A stretch of DNA of 64,000 nucleotides, from the NCBI GenBank assembly GCA_947488435.1, contig CANKZG010000001.1, positions 922,308 to 986,307 on the forward strand. Direction: 5' to 3'. The translations under genes were made by a program, and so were the position numbers. Below are positions 26,913-36,711 of this stretch, piece by piece. The DNA comes from an uncultured Flavobacteriaceae bacterium. Lineage in GTDB: Bacteria; Bacteroidota; Bacteroidia; Flavobacteriales; Flavobacteriaceae. Within the stretch, counting starts at the first letter, position 1. Every line of letters starts with the position of its first letter. The notes under the pieces are model-generated. The model saw only the letters and a program-made list of their open reading frames with translations, ran no database searches and was not told where the DNA came from.

Positions 26913-28066
26913 AGCTTATGTAAAACTTCCGCAGCTTTCTTTAAAGTGTCATCGGTTTTGGCAAAACAAAAGCGAAGTTGTTTTTTGTCTTCTTCATTTT
27001 CGTGAAATACAGAAACGGGAATACATGCAATGTTGTATTCATCAATAAGTCGTACCGCAAAATCCGTATCCTTTTCCAAAGTGATTTTAGAAAAATCTAA
27101 AAGTTGAAAATAAGTTCCTTCAGTAGGCGTAAAGGAAAATCGTGAACCTTGAATTTGAGTTAGGAAGAAATCTCTTTTTTCTTGATAGAATGCAGAAAGC
27201 TCTAAATAATGACGTTCGTCTTCCAGATAGATTGCTAATGCTTTTTGAGCCGGATGATTCACACAAAATACGTTAAATTCATGAATTTTTCGAAACTCTT
27301 TCATCAAAACTTCTGGCCCAACACAATAACCCATTTTCCAACCTGTGGTATGAAATGTTTTTCCGAAAGATGCACAGATAAAGCTTCTAGAGGCTAAGTC
27401 TTTGTATTTTGCAACACTTTCATGTAAGGCATTATCAAATACAATGTGCTCATAAACTTCGTCGCTTATAACTACAATATTTGTCCCCTTAAGTAATTGC
27501 TGCAACTGTAGCATATCGGCCTTTGAAAAAATAACACCACTTGGATTATGCGGTGTATTTATGATGACCATTTTGGTTTTATCAGTTATTTTTTGACGTA
27601 CTTCTTCCCAATCTCTTCGATAAGATTTTCCATGAAGTTTTACAAAAACTGGTACACCTCCACTAGCCCGTATAGCAGGCTCATAACAATCATATGCCGG
27701 TTTAAACACAATAACCTCATCATTTTTGTTTACAATAGCAGTGATAGCTGTATATATTGCCTGTGTTGCTCCTGCTGTTATGATTACTTCAGTTTCCGGA
27801 TTATATTGTGATTGATATAGCGAATTAATTTTTTCTGAAATTCTTTTACGCAATGAAAAAACTCCTGACATTGGAGCGTATTGATTGTAATTTCCTTGCA
27901 TAGCCTTTGCCGTTAATGAAAGTAATTTCGCATCCGGTTCAAAATTTGGAAAACCCTGAGCCAGATTAAGCGCATTACCTTCAGATGCGAGTTTCCCAAT
28001 AGTGGTAAAAATAGAAGGTTGTAAATTGGGAAGTTTGGAAATTACTGGAAATTGGAAATCAGGCAT
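26909..28066 (-). CDS. methionine-type aminotransferase, PLP fold type I
   Basis: The product is 385 residues, class I/II aminotransferase. GNYNQYAPMSGVFSLRKRIS lies near the N-terminus, IINTPHNPSG holds the conserved Asn-Pro pair, VISDEVYEHIVF has the PLP-contacting Asp and Tyr, and the Schiff-base Lys is in ASFGKTFHTTGWKMGY. The sequence resembles YbdL/kynurenine aminotransferase-type enzymes that use methionine or aromatic donors. It is a cytoplasmic homodimer by family. The gene is convergent with the serine hydrolase gene and has a promoter side of 73 bases shared with no other gene. Confidence 0.92.
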   Translation of the reverse strand: MPDFQFPVISKLPNLQPSIFTTIGKLASEGNALNLAQGFPNFEPDAKLLSLTAKAMQGNYNQYAPMSGVFSLRKRISEKINSLYQSQYNPETEVIITAGATQAIYTAITAIVNKNDEVIVFKPAYDCYEPAIRASGGVPVFVKLHGKSYRRDWEEVRQKITDKTKMVIINTPHNPSGVIFSKADMLQLQQLLKGTNIVVISDEVYEHIVFDNALHESVAKYKDLASRSFICASFGKTFHTTGWKMGYCVGPEVLMKEFRKIHEFNVFCVNHPAQKALAIYLEDERHYLELSAFYQEKRDFFLTQIQGSRFSFTPTEGTYFQLLDFSKITLEKDTDFAVRLIDEYNIACIPVSVFHENEEDKKQLRFCFAKTDDTLKKAAEVLHKL

Positions 28067-28139
28067 AACACATTTATAAGCACTAAATTTACTAAAATAA
28101 GTGGGTTAATGTCTCATGTGTTTCCAAGAAGATTGACCT

Positions 28140-28415
28140 TTATAAACAAAGAATTTTATCCAGATAATTTTTATCACTTTCTGCTTGTAGCTGATAGGCA
28201 ACAGAGTTTTCGAAGGCAACCTGTATTAAAAGACCAATAGCTTTGGCATTGGTTCTGGTAAGACTATTGGTTCGATATACGACATCTCTAATTGTTGAAA
28301 AGCTAACGTTAGAACGTGCTGCAACATTTGCAAAATCATCTTTAGAGGAATTTCTTCTTAGAATAGAAGATAATCTTTCATTTATAGGTTTTCCGTAATC
28401 ACTTTCTTCAAACAT
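28140..28415 (-). CDS. small HTH-like protein divergent from a phage-type repressor
   Basis: The product is 91 residues. The middle (about 24-72, DDFANVAARSNVSFSTIRDV then VYRTNSLTRTNAKAI) has the pattern of a helix-turn-helix with a scaffold helix, so DNA binding is likely but unproven. There are no other motifs. It is divergent from an S24-type repressor gene with 213 bases between them, the layout of phage repressor/Cro-type switches. No other phage gene lies nearby, so the pair may be a domesticated remnant or a small regulatory switch. Confidence 0.6.
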   Translation of the reverse strand: MFEESDYGKPINERLSSILRRNSSKDDFANVAARSNVSFSTIRDVVYRTNSLTRTNAKAIGLLIQVAFENSVAYQLQAESDKNYLDKILCL

Positions 28416-28539
28416 AATTGAGTTAATTTATTGCGTTATTTATTTAAGTTTCGTCTTCTTTTATATAAGAATTTGGGGTCTAAGAGGCTCTTGTTTGAAC
28501 ACTACTTTAGATTTTACATAATTAAGTTGCGTATTTTGT

Positions 28540-28614
28540 TATATTTGCCTGTAATTCGATTACAGTTATACGTAATTAAACTACATTTATTTTAAAATAT
28601 GTAGAATTATTACG
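28540..28614 (+). promoter_or_regulatory. promoter and inverted-repeat operators of the repressor gene
   Basis: TATATTTG at 28540-28547 is a full TAnnTTTG match. Directly after it, TGTAAT-TCG-ATTACA (28550-28564) is a perfect palindrome over the expected transcription start. Downstream, CGTAAT (28571-28576) pairs with ATTACG (28609-28614) and CTACAT (28581-28586) with ATGTAG (28599-28604). Repeated GTAAT half-sites fit autorepression by the divergent HTH proteins. Confidence 0.6.
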
Positions 28615-28628
28615 CAAATTACAACATT

Positions 28629-29336
28629 ATGTTTATATTAAAGCAATTAAGACGTAAAAAAAAGTGTAGTCAAACGGATTTGGCCAATGCAATTGGCGTG
28701 AGTCTTAGGACGGTGCAGCTATATGAAAAAAAGGACGCTAATATCCCAATAAAAAATTTGACTAAAATTGCGGCATATTTTGAGCTAACCATCGCAGAAT
28801 TATATTCCTACGAAGTAAATGAAGAAGGAATCATATATGAAGACCCAAAAGACCTTCAATTGACCACACATAATGTTCAAACAATTGAGGGAGGAAGATT
28901 TAAACTAAGTGTACCGTTAATTTCAGATGAAGAGACGAGACAATTTGTAGAAGATCCGGATAGTATTAGTTTTTTAAGAGCGTTGACATGGGTTGATTTT
29001 ATAGTTACATCGTATGATGGTGAAGATTATAGGGCTTTTGATATAGCGACTGACGCCATGAGTGATAACAGTATTTTTAGTATTCCTAATCGTGCTATCG
29101 TATTGGGGAGGAGTCTTAAACTTGAAATACTTGCGCAGTGTTTAAAACAGGGTAAAAGAGTATTTTGTATTATTGTTTACAGAAAACAAATACTTTGTAA
29201 AGAAGTTTTAGGATTTGATGAGGCTTCCAACAATATCCGCTGCCACAGCCTTAATAACTCTCCAGAGTATGCAGATTTTGACATTCATATTTCCGAGATA
29301 GATGTAATGTTTGAAATTGTAAAAAAACAGTTTTAA
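28629..29336 (+). CDS. XRE/S24-like repressor lacking the catalytic serine
   Basis: The product is 235 residues: an XRE helix-turn-helix (about 4-60, CSQTDLANAIGVSLRTVQLY), a linker, and a C-terminal LexA/CI-like domain (about 110-235). In cleavable S24 repressors the motif G-D/S-S-M holds the nucleophilic Ser; here it reads T-D-A-M at 141-144, so Ser is replaced by Ala143. A Lys at 191 (LCKEV) sits where the general-base Lys is expected. The protein should bind DNA and dimerise but not self-cleave. It faces a small HTH gene across inverted repeats. Confidence 0.82.
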   Translation: MFILKQLRRKKKCSQTDLANAIGVSLRTVQLYEKKDANIPIKNLTKIAAYFELTIAELYSYEVNEEGIIYEDPKDLQLTTHNVQTIEGGRFKLSVPLISDEETRQFVEDPDSISFLRALTWVDFIVTSYDGEDYRAFDIATDAMSDNSIFSIPNRAIVLGRSLKLEILAQCLKQGKRVFCIIVYRKQILCKEVLGFDEASNNIRCHSLNNSPEYADFDIHISEIDVMFEIVKKQF

Positions 29337-29373
29337 TAAAAAAAACCATACCGAAATAGGCATGGTTCTTTTT
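29337..29373. terminator. bidirectional terminator between the repressor gene and sdhB
   Basis: AACCATACC (29343-29351) pairs with GGCATGGTT (29358-29366) with one mismatch. An A-tract lies before and a T-tract after, so it can end both the repressor transcript and the sdh transcript. Confidence 0.8.
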
Positions 29374-29394
29374 AAATGATAAGTACAGAAAGTG

Positions 29395-30141
29395 CTATCC
29401 CTTTACACTAGCGCTTACATATTCTCGATTCATACGAGCTATGTTTTCTAGAGAGATTCCTTTAGGGCATTCAACTTCGCATGCTCCGGTGTTGGTGCAA
29501 TTTCCAAAACCTTCTAAATCCATTTGACGAACCATATTTAACACCCGATCCGTTGCTTCGACCTGACCTTGTGGTAACAAAGCAAACTGGGATACTTTTG
29601 CCGAAGTAAATAGCATTGCACTGGCATTTTTGCATGCTGCTACACAAGCACCACAACCTATGCAGGTGGCCGCATTAAACGCATCATCAGCCTTTTCTTT
29701 TTCAATTGGGATAGCATTTGCATCTACCGTATTTCCTGAGGTATTTACAGAAATATATCCTCCAGCTTGTTGTATACGATCAAAAGCACTACGATCTACC
29801 ATTAAATCCTTAATAACTGGAAAGGCATTGGCTCTAAATGGCTCTATAACAATAGTGTCTCCATCATTGAATTTTCGCATATGTAATTGACAGGTAGTAA
29901 TTTTTCTGTCTGGACCATGCGGTTCTCCGTTGATTTGAAGTGAACAAGCTCCGCAAATCCCTTCTCTACAATCATGATCAAATTCAACGGGTTCCTCCCC
30001 TTTATTAATCAATTCTTCATTAAGCACATCCAACATTTCCAAAAAAGACATATCTCCATCAACTCCATCAAGAGGATATTGCACCATCTTGCCTTTTGAT
30101 TTTGCGTCGTTCTGACGCCATATTTTCAGATTTAATTTCAT
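29395..30141 (-). CDS. sdhB: succinate dehydrogenase iron-sulfur subunit
   Basis: The product is 248 residues. The [2Fe-2S] motif is [18 protein letters not shown] with a later Cys in KITTCQ. The [4Fe-4S] and [3Fe-4S] clusters are bound by [13 protein letters not shown] and [15 protein letters not shown]. It carries electrons from FAD to the quinone site. I chose the ATG at [10 protein letters not shown]; the frame is open for 19 further codons upstream, but those residues ([15 protein letters not shown]) are unlike SdhB. It is the last gene of sdhCAB and is followed by a bidirectional terminator. Confidence 0.96.
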   Translation of the reverse strand: MKLNLKIWRQNDAKSKGKMVQYPLDGVDGDMSFLEMLDVLNEELINKGEEPVEFDHDCREGICGACSLQINGEPHGPDRKITTCQLHMRKFNDGDTIVIEPFRANAFPVIKDLMVDRSAFDRIQQAGGYISVNTSGNTVDANAIPIEKEKADDAFNAATCIGCGACVAACKNASAMLFTSAKVSQFALLPQGQVEATDRVLNMVRQMDLEGFGNCTNTGACEVECPKGISLENIARMNREYVSASVKG

Positions 30142-30215
30142 AGTTTTTATTTTGTTATTGCTTGTAAGTTGAAGCATTTTTAAATCTGCTGTCAACAAAA
30201 ACAGGCAATTATGAA

Positions 30216-32219
30216 CTATTTGTAACTTCTAGTCTTTAATTCAATATTATCGTAAGTCAATTCTTCCTTATGAAGTTTAGCATCCTTTGGTTCTCCCTTA
30301 TACTCCCAAGCCGAAACAAATTTAAAGTTTTTATCATCTCTAAGTGCCTCTCCTTCTTCAGTTTGATATTCTTCCCGGAAATGACCTCCGCACGATTCAT
30401 TTCGTGTTAATGCATCTTTCGCAAACAACTCCCCGAGCTCTAAGAAATCTGCAACGCGTCCAGCTTTTTCTAGTTCTTGGTTTTTAGAATCTAAACTTCC
30501 AGGAACCCTTACATTTTCCCAGAAATCCGCCCTTAGTGCGGCAATTTCCTGGATAGCTTCTTTAAGCTCTTTTTCATTTCTAGACATACCACATTTATTC
30601 CACATGATTTTACCTAGTTTCTTATGGTAATAATCTACCGAATGGGTACCCTTACCACTCATCAATTTTTCCAAGCGATCTTTAACATCCTTTTCAGTAG
30701 CGTCGAACTCTGGGCTATCTGTTGGGATAGCTCCAGTTCTAATATCTTGAGAAAGATAATCCCCAATTGTATAGGGTAGTACAAAATATCCATCAGCCAA
30801 ACCTTGCATAAGTGCGGAAGCACCTAATCGGTTTGCTCCATGATCACTAAAATTAGCTTCTCCAGCAGCATAACAGCCTGGAATGGTAGTTTGCAAGTTA
30901 TAATCTACCCAAAGTCCTCCCATAGTATAGTGTACTGCTGGATAAATTTTCATAGGTGTTTTATACGGATTTTCATCTACGATTTTCTCGTACATCTGAA
31001 AAAGGTTTCCATATTTTGCCTCTATTACTTCTTCTCCTAACTTCCGAACCAAAGCGGCATCAGCATCGTTAATTCCCGATGTTAAAGCCTTTTCATGACC
31101 ATACCTCATAATTGCCGCATCGAAATCTAGAAAAACGGCTTCTCCTGTTTTATTCACCCCAAAACCGGCATCGCAACGTTCTTTCGCTGCTCTAGAAGCC
31201 ACATCCCTAGGAACTAGGTTACCAAATGCTGGGTACCTTCGTTCTAGATAGTAATCCCTATCTTCTTCTTTTAGGGCAGTAGGCTTTAATTTTCCTTCTT
31301 GAATAGCTTTGGCATCTTCCAAACGTTTAGGAACCCAGATGCGGCCATCATTTCTCAACGATTCCGACATTAAAGTTAGTTTAGATTGATGATCTCCTGA
31401 AACAGGAATACAGGTAGGGTGTATTTGCGTATAACATGGATTTGCAAAATATGCTCCTCTTCTATGCGCCCGCCATGCAGCCATCACATTACTTCCCATA
31501 GCATTGGTAGAAAGAAAGAAAACATTTCCATATCCTCCGGAAGCCAAAACAACCGCATGTGCCGAATGACGCTCAATTTCTCCGCTTACCAAATTACGGG
31601 CAATAATACCCCGCGCTTTGCCATCAACAAGTACTAAATCCAGCATTTCATGGCGATTAAAAGTCTGAATTTTACCTCTATGAATTTGTCGGTTCATTGC
31701 CGCATAGGCGCCTAATAGCAATTGTTGACCGGTTTGTCCTTTAGCATAAAATGTACGCGAAACCAAAACCCCACCAAAAGATCTATTGTCTAACAAACCA
31801 CCATATTCACGTGCAAAAGGAACACCTTGCGCAACGCATTGATCTATAATGTTAGCTGAAACTTCCGCCAAGCGATATACATTGGCTTCCCTAGATCTAT
31901 AGTCTCCTCCTTTTACGGTATCGTAAAAAAGGCGGTAAAAGCTATCTCCATCACCTTGGTAATTTTTAGCTGCATTTATTCCTCCCTGCGCCGCAATAGA
32001 ATGCGCTCTTCTAGGTGAATCCTGATAACAAAAAGTTTTTACATTATACCCTAACTCAGCCAGGGTAGCAGCTGCCGCTCCTCCAGCAAGTCCAGTACCA
32101 ACTACAATAACATCAATACTACGCTTATTGGCTGGATTTACAAGATTGATATCGTTTTTATGTTTTGTCCATTTATCGGCCAAGGGACCGGAAGGAACTT
32201 TTGAATCTAATGTTGCCAT
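30216..32219 (-). CDS. sdhA: succinate dehydrogenase/fumarate reductase flavoprotein subunit
   Basis: The product is 667 residues, the length of the class B (Bacteroidota/Bacillus-like) SdhA. The FAD-binding Rossmann motif is [19 protein letters not shown] (about 40); the covalent-flavin His is in [26 protein letters not shown] and the later [17 protein letters not shown] contain substrate-site His and Arg. It oxidises succinate to fumarate on the cytoplasmic face of the inner membrane. The gene lies 12 bases after sdhC, so the transcript is sdhCAB. Direction of use in vivo is not shown. Confidence 0.97.
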   Translation of the reverse strand: MATLDSKVPSGPLADKWTKHKNDINLVNPANKRSIDVIVVGTGLAGGAAAATLAELGYNVKTFCYQDSPRRAHSIAAQGGINAAKNYQGDGDSFYRLFYDTVKGGDYRSREANVYRLAEVSANIIDQCVAQGVPFAREYGGLLDNRSFGGVLVSRTFYAKGQTGQQLLLGAYAAMNRQIHRGKIQTFNRHEMLDLVLVDGKARGIIARNLVSGEIERHSAHAVVLASGGYGNVFFLSTNAMGSNVMAAWRAHRRGAYFANPCYTQIHPTCIPVSGDHQSKLTLMSESLRNDGRIWVPKRLEDAKAIQEGKLKPTALKEEDRDYYLERRYPAFGNLVPRDVASRAAKERCDAGFGVNKTGEAVFLDFDAAIMRYGHEKALTSGINDADAALVRKLGEEVIEAKYGNLFQMYEKIVDENPYKTPMKIYPAVHYTMGGLWVDYNLQTTIPGCYAAGEANFSDHGANRLGASALMQGLADGYFVLPYTIGDYLSQDIRTGAIPTDSPEFDATEKDVKDRLEKLMSGKGTHSVDYYHKKLGKIMWNKCGMSRNEKELKEAIQEIAALRADFWENVRVPGSLDSKNQELEKAGRVADFLELGELFAKDALTRNESCGGHFREEYQTEEGEALRDDKNFKFVSAWEYKGEPKDAKLHKEELTYDNIELKTRSYK

Positions 32220-32231
32220 AGGTTTCTAATA

Positions 32232-32894
32232 TTAATGACCATTAAGGTGATGAAAAAGAGCAATAAAAATAAATGCTGCAGGGACTACAATTGCAAAAAC
32301 TTGTGTAACTTTTTTAAGCCCCGGAGAATATTTGTTATTCACACCCATAGATTGGAATGCAGAAGCAAATCCATGCCAAAGGTGTAATGCTAGTAATACA
32401 AATGAGAACACATATAAACCTATTCTAACAGGGTTTTGAAACTTGTGTATTAATTCTGGAAAATATCGTGTTGGATCTTCAGGGTGTGATTGCACATATT
32501 TGTGTATCAACTCTGGAATGAAAAAATCGTAAAAGTGTAATCCGAAAAATGCAAGAACAACCGCTCCCGAAATAATCATATTTCTAGAAACCCATGCAGC
32601 GTTTGTTCCACCCTTGTATTGCGTATATCGAATACTTCTAGAATTTCTATTTTTAATTTCAAGAACAAACCCCATTACAAAATGAAAGATAATCCCAAAA
32701 ACCAAAACAGGTTGCATTAACGCTTGCACAACAAAATTGGTGCCTAAGAAATGTGAAAACTGATTGTATATATCCGCACTAAATACTGAAGTCATATTAA
32801 CGGTACAATGAAACAGTAAAAAGAACACCAGAAAAAAGCCAGAGAGCGCCATTGCAATTTTTCTTGCAATTGACGATTTAATTAATCCACTCAT
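32232..32894 (-). CDS. sdhC: succinate dehydrogenase cytochrome b subunit
   Basis: The product is 220 residues with five hydrophobic helices (about 12-32, 57-77, 103-122, 155-177 and 196-216), the single-subunit cytochrome b558 type that anchors SdhAB without SdhD. Conserved His residues in LFHCTVNM, FHFVMGF, LHFYDFF and LHLWHGFASAF are candidate haem ligands. It binds haem and menaquinone in the inner membrane. It is the promoter-proximal gene of the operon; a well-formed promoter lies 25-56 bases before the ATG. Confidence 0.95.
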   Translation of the reverse strand: MSGLIKSSIARKIAMALSGFFLVFFLLFHCTVNMTSVFSADIYNQFSHFLGTNFVVQALMQPVLVFGIIFHFVMGFVLEIKNRNSRSIRYTQYKGGTNAAWVSRNMIISGAVVLAFFGLHFYDFFIPELIHKYVQSHPEDPTRYFPELIHKFQNPVRIGLYVFSFVLLALHLWHGFASAFQSMGVNNKYSPGLKKVTQVFAIVVPAAFIFIALFHHLNGH

Positions 32895-32918
32895 GAATTA
32901 TGAAATTTGAAGTCAAGT

Positions 32919-32950
32919 CAAAGTTACTTTATGGATTAGTATTTAACAAA
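32919..32950 (-). promoter_or_regulatory. promoter of sdhCAB
   Basis: On the minus strand TTTG (32950-32947) is followed after 20 bases by TAACTTTG (32926-32919), a full match to the Bacteroidota consensus at the ideal spacing. The start codon of sdhC is 25 bases downstream of the -7 box. Confidence 0.75.
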
Positions 32951-33287
32951 TTTTCAACTAGTTTAATAGTATATCCTTACTTAATACGACCTAAACCAGG
33001 TTTTTGTTAAATCACTATCCCTTTTAAAATGAGCTGAAATGTAGTGAAAACTTTAGGAAAAGTAGTGTCATTTTTTCTAAAAAAAGCAAATGAGATTTTA
33101 AACTTTAACTAGCTATTCTTAAAATAAATTCGGAAAAGATTTTTGATACTTGATTTAGATATTCTACTGATAGGATCATAAAACTATGCAGAATTGTTGT
33201 TTTTGCTGTAAATTACGAGACAGAAAAAGGAATTATAAATTTATGCCTTAAGAAAATGATGGATCAATTTTTTTTAATAGTGCTATC
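32951..33287. other. AT-rich intergenic region between sdhC and the RimK-type gene
   Basis: These 337 bases hold no gene I can support. A 21-codon frame at 33186-33251 encodes a Cys-rich start (MQNCCFCCKLRDRKRNYKFMP), but there is no promoter or terminator to back it. No hairpin with a T-tract was seen. The promoter of the RimK-type gene must be here, but no clean TAnnTTTG is visible. Confidence 0.4.
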
Positions 33288-34178
33288 ATGAATATTGCAC
33301 TTCTTTCAGTAAGCATGCAGGTATATTCAACAAAAAGAATAGCTGAAGAGGCAGAGAAACGAGGTCATTATGTAGAGCTTATTGATCATACCAAATGCTC
33401 CGTTAAATTAGGTTCGGGAAAACCGCAAATCTATTTTAAAGATGAAAACATTACTTCTGAGTTTGATGCGGTGATTCCCAGAATAGGCGCAAAAGTAACC
33501 AAACATGGAGCTGCCATTGTAAAGCAGTTTGAAATGAATGGAGTTTTTAGTACTGCTAAATCTTTAAGTATTACCAGAGCTAGAAACAAAGTGAGAACCC
33601 TACAAATTATGGCGAGAAAAGGAATCCCCATTCCAGAAACTTTGTTTTCTATTAATCCTGACAATATTGAAGAGCAAATAAAAATACTTGGAGGACCACC
33701 TGTGATCATAAAGCTGCAAGAAGGAACACAGGGGTTGGGGGTTATTTTGGCGGAAAGCAAGCAATCGGCTAAATCTATCATCGATACTTTTTATAAAATG
33801 GACACCAGCATTCTTATTCAAAAATATATAGAAGAGGCAAATGGAGAAGATATACGTATTATTGTTGTTGGACATAAAATTGTGGCTTGTATGCAACGAA
33901 GTAGCGAAGCGGGAGAGTTTCGTTCCAATGTGCATAGAGGGGGTTTAGCACAGGAAATTCGTCCAACGGCTAAGGAAAAATATATGGCATTAAATGCGGT
34001 AAAATATTTAGGCTTGGGAGTTGCTGGAGTGGATATTATACGATCAAAAAAAGGCCCTCTATTGCTTGAGGTTAATGCATCTCCTGGATTAAAGGGTATT
34101 GAAGCAGCCACAGGGGTTAATGTAGCACAAGAGATTATTCAATTTGTAGAAAAGAATGGATATCGTAGAAGAAAATAA
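33288..34178 (+). CDS. rimK: RimK family alpha-L-glutamate ligase
   Basis: The product is 296 residues, an ATP-grasp ligase of the RimK family. SITRARNKVRTLQIMARKG, IIKLQEGTQGLGVIL (nucleotide loop), YIEEANGEDIRIIVVG and LLEVNASPGLKGIE (metal ligands) are all present. RimK adds glutamates to the C-terminus of ribosomal protein S6; other members make different amide bonds. The stop overlaps the start of an AstE-type deacylase gene by 23 bases, so the two are translated together. That pairing suggests a ligase and a deacylase acting on related substrates (inference). Confidence 0.9.
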   Translation: MNIALLSVSMQVYSTKRIAEEAEKRGHYVELIDHTKCSVKLGSGKPQIYFKDENITSEFDAVIPRIGAKVTKHGAAIVKQFEMNGVFSTAKSLSITRARNKVRTLQIMARKGIPIPETLFSINPDNIEEQIKILGGPPVIIKLQEGTQGLGVILAESKQSAKSIIDTFYKMDTSILIQKYIEEANGEDIRIIVVGHKIVACMQRSSEAGEFRSNVHRGGLAQEIRPTAKEKYMALNAVKYLGLGVAGVDIIRSKKGPLLLEVNASPGLKGIEAATGVNVAQEIIQFVEKNGYRRRK

Positions 34179-35121
34179 ACCAATAGTAATCAGTGGAGAA
34201 AGTGTAGCTCCTGGAGAAGAGAAATTACTTCATATAAGTATTGATCGACTTCCAACAGGGACACTTATAGATATTCCTGTTTATGTATTTAACGCTAAAA
34301 AATCTGGACCTACAATTCTTCTTCAAGCAGGTTTGCATGGAGATGAAATTAATGGGATTGAGATTTTAAGGCGCATGCTACAGGAGAAGCAATTTAAACT
34401 TAAAAAAGGGGCAGTAATTGTCGTCCCTTTATTGAATGTATTTGGATTCATTCATTTTTCAAGGGATGTGCCGGATGGGAAAGACGTAAATCGAAGTTTC
34501 CCAGGTTCTACCAAAGGATCGTTAGCTAGCAGGATTGCGTATCATTATACTAAAGAAATCTTGCCGCAGATTACCATTGGGATTGATTTGCATACTGGAG
34601 GTTCTCAGCGGCATAATTTTCCGCAGATTAGATATACCGAAGAAGATGAAATGAGCAGAGCTTTGGCAAAGATCTTTGACGCACCTTTCATGTTTTCATC
34701 GCGACTTATATTTGGCTCATTTCGAAAGGCTTCTGCCAAAAATGGAATAGCTACGATAGTTTACGAAGCTGGAGAAAGTATGCGTTTTGATGATTTTTCA
34801 ATTGCTGCAGGAATTCAAGGGATTCGAAATATTCTGTTGTATTTCAAAATGATTGCTAAAACTAAAGCAGAAAATTTGGAAGAAGACACAAGTATACATC
34901 TCTCCCAGCGTAAATGGCTTAGAGCACCTACAGCAGGAATGTTTATTCCAAAGGTTGTAAACGGGTCTTCAATTGAAAAAAAACAGGTTCTAGGAATTGT
35001 TACGGATACCTATGCCAATTACAAACGTGAAATAAAAGCACCTTATGATGGTTATTTGTTTTGTGTAAATCACCAAGCCGTGGTTAACCAAGGAGATGCT
35101 CTTTTTCATATAGGGAAATAG
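34156..35121 (+). CDS. succinylglutamate desuccinylase/aspartoacylase family zinc hydrolase
   Basis: The product is 321 residues, of the AstE/ASPA branch of the M14 zinc enzymes. Zinc ligands are in LQAGLHGDEINGIEIL (His and Glu) and GIDLHTGG (His). VPLLNVFGFIHFSRDVPDGK and ETAG-like YEAGESMRF complete the catalytic site. The C-terminal 60 residues form a biotinyl-like barrel (RAPTAGMF to HQAVVNQGDALFHIG). The family cleaves N-acyl amino acids. It overlaps rimK by 23 bases. Its substrate could be a product of the neighbouring ligase, but this is not shown by sequence. Confidence 0.88.
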   Translation: MDIVEENKPIVISGESVAPGEEKLLHISIDRLPTGTLIDIPVYVFNAKKSGPTILLQAGLHGDEINGIEILRRMLQEKQFKLKKGAVIVVPLLNVFGFIHFSRDVPDGKDVNRSFPGSTKGSLASRIAYHYTKEILPQITIGIDLHTGGSQRHNFPQIRYTEEDEMSRALAKIFDAPFMFSSRLIFGSFRKASAKNGIATIVYEAGESMRFDDFSIAAGIQGIRNILLYFKMIAKTKAENLEEDTSIHLSQRKWLRAPTAGMFIPKVVNGSSIEKKQVLGIVTDTYANYKREIKAPYDGYLFCVNHQAVVNQGDALFHIGK

Positions 35122-36543
35122 CTAAGAAAGTTGTTTTTCTGGCTTTAGGATATTAATAATAGCTTTTTCTATAGGAAATTTAAAACGATCTTTTTTGCAA
35201 CGCCATTGACTAATTTTACGTAGCAAATAGAACAATGGACCTCTTTCTTTACCATAACCAAGTTTCATATAAAACTTAAAGGCCTCGAAGAAGCGTTCTT
35301 TTTCTTTACTTACCCAGGGTCCTGAGGATCCAACATAATCGAAGTCTGCCCATTCCTTTGTAGATTCGGGCAACTTATAACCATTGGTTACCACATCTTG
35401 CGTTATTTGTGAGCCAGGATAAGGTTTAAAATAGAAAATAGGAGTTTGAAATCCTGCACTTTTACGGCTCAATTTTTTAATAACATCTACAGTTGCCTCT
35501 ATACTTTCAGGAGTTTCATTAGGAAAACCTACAATAAATGGGAAAATAACATCAATTTCCAAATCTTTGCATTTTTCTGCACAATAAAAGACTTGCGTTA
35601 GTTTAATGTCTTTTTTTAACCAATCCATCATTTCTTGCGAGCCTGATTCTACACCAATTAATAACCTGCGAAGCCCAGATTTTTTGGCAAGTAACCATAC
35701 TTCATCTGAAAGTCGCTCTCCCTGATCTGCTCGCATTGTAGCAGCCCATGTAAAGTGTAAGTTCTTTTTGATGAGTTCGTTGCACAAATCCTCAATTCGT
35801 TTGGCATAGGTGAAAAAGGTTTCATCTTGAAAATTAAGATCATCAAATTGATATTTATTATGGTAGTAAGCTAAGTCTTCCGCCATTTTAACCGGCGATA
35901 TTGCCGAGAACTTACGTTGAAAAACAAAAGGATCTGCGCAAAAAGTACATCTAAAAAAACAGCCGATGGATGAGATAAAGTCAAATTGACGCTTTCCTTT
36001 TTTTTCAAAATATTTTTCCACGTCTATAAGGTCATAGTTCACTCTTGGCATTTTGTCCATATCACTTATAGGTCGCGGCGGAGTTTTGATTATGGTCGTA
36101 TTTTCACGATACGTAATTCCTTTAATATTTTTTAAGGGTAATTGCTCATCAAGATGTTGCACGAGTTCTTTAAAGGTACTTTCGCCTTGACCTTGCACTG
36201 TAATATCGATAAAAGAGTGTTCTTGTATGGGCTCTTTAGCAAAAAGAGAAGTATGCCACCCACCCCAAATAAGTGGGAGATTTGGGGCCAAACCTTTTAC
36301 TTTTTCAGAAACTTCAAGGGCATCTTTAATTGGGGCACCCGTAATTACAGTTACGCCAAAACACAATGCGTCTTTTAAATGAGGTTGAATCCTATCCATC
36401 GGATTTTCATCAATACGGCCGTCTACAATAATAACTTCATATTTGTCTGAATCTAAAACTGAACCTATGGCCAAAAGCGCCAAGGGCATATCGAAAAAAA
36501 CAGCTTTAGGGTTATAGAGGAGAATCTTTTTCTTTTGAACCAT
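35122..36543 (-). CDS. B12-binding and radical SAM domain protein
   Basis: The product is 473 residues. The N-terminal Rossmann-like B12-binding-type domain (about 10-140) contains LALLAIGSVLDSDKYEVIIV. The radical SAM domain (about 180-400) has the CX3CX2C motif CFFRCTFCADPF, then GVESGSQEMMDW and VGFPNETPES. Such class B enzymes include methyltransferases and lipid or hopanoid modifiers; the substrate is unknown. I chose the ATG at MVQKKKILLYNP; 17 upstream in-frame codons are unlike the family. The gene abuts the AstE-type gene, with convergent ends and no space. Confidence 0.9.
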   Translation of the reverse strand: MVQKKKILLYNPKAVFFDMPLALLAIGSVLDSDKYEVIIVDGRIDENPMDRIQPHLKDALCFGVTVITGAPIKDALEVSEKVKGLAPNLPLIWGGWHTSLFAKEPIQEHSFIDITVQGQGESTFKELVQHLDEQLPLKNIKGITYRENTTIIKTPPRPISDMDKMPRVNYDLIDVEKYFEKKGKRQFDFISSIGCFFRCTFCADPFVFQRKFSAISPVKMAEDLAYYHNKYQFDDLNFQDETFFTYAKRIEDLCNELIKKNLHFTWAATMRADQGERLSDEVWLLAKKSGLRRLLIGVESGSQEMMDWLKKDIKLTQVFYCAEKCKDLEIDVIFPFIVGFPNETPESIEATVDVIKKLSRKSAGFQTPIFYFKPYPGSQITQDVVTNGYKLPESTKEWADFDYVGSSGPWVSKEKERFFEAFKFYMKLGYGKERGPLFYLLRKISQWRCKKDRFKFPIEKAIINILKPEKQLS

Positions 36544-36711
36544 AATATAAATAATACTACTTATTCTCATGCATTCCTTAGCGAAAGTTAGCATGCAGCA
36601 ATTTTTTAATGCAAAAGATATTCATATTTAACAAAGTATGCCAATTAGTAGCTGTTAAATTTAACTTTAATACTTTGGGTGGGAAGCTGCAATTATTAAA
36701 ACAACACTTTA

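Noticed and set aside
28140-29336. A prophage
   Set aside because: Only a repressor-like pair is present; no integrase, terminase, capsid, tail or attachment-site repeat was seen, and the flanks are ordinary chromosomal genes.
33186-33251. A 21-codon frame rich in cysteine (MQNCCFCCKLRDRKRNYKFMP) between sdhC and the RimK-type gene
   Set aside because: No promoter, terminator or sign of conservation supports it; short frames are frequent in AT-rich spacers.
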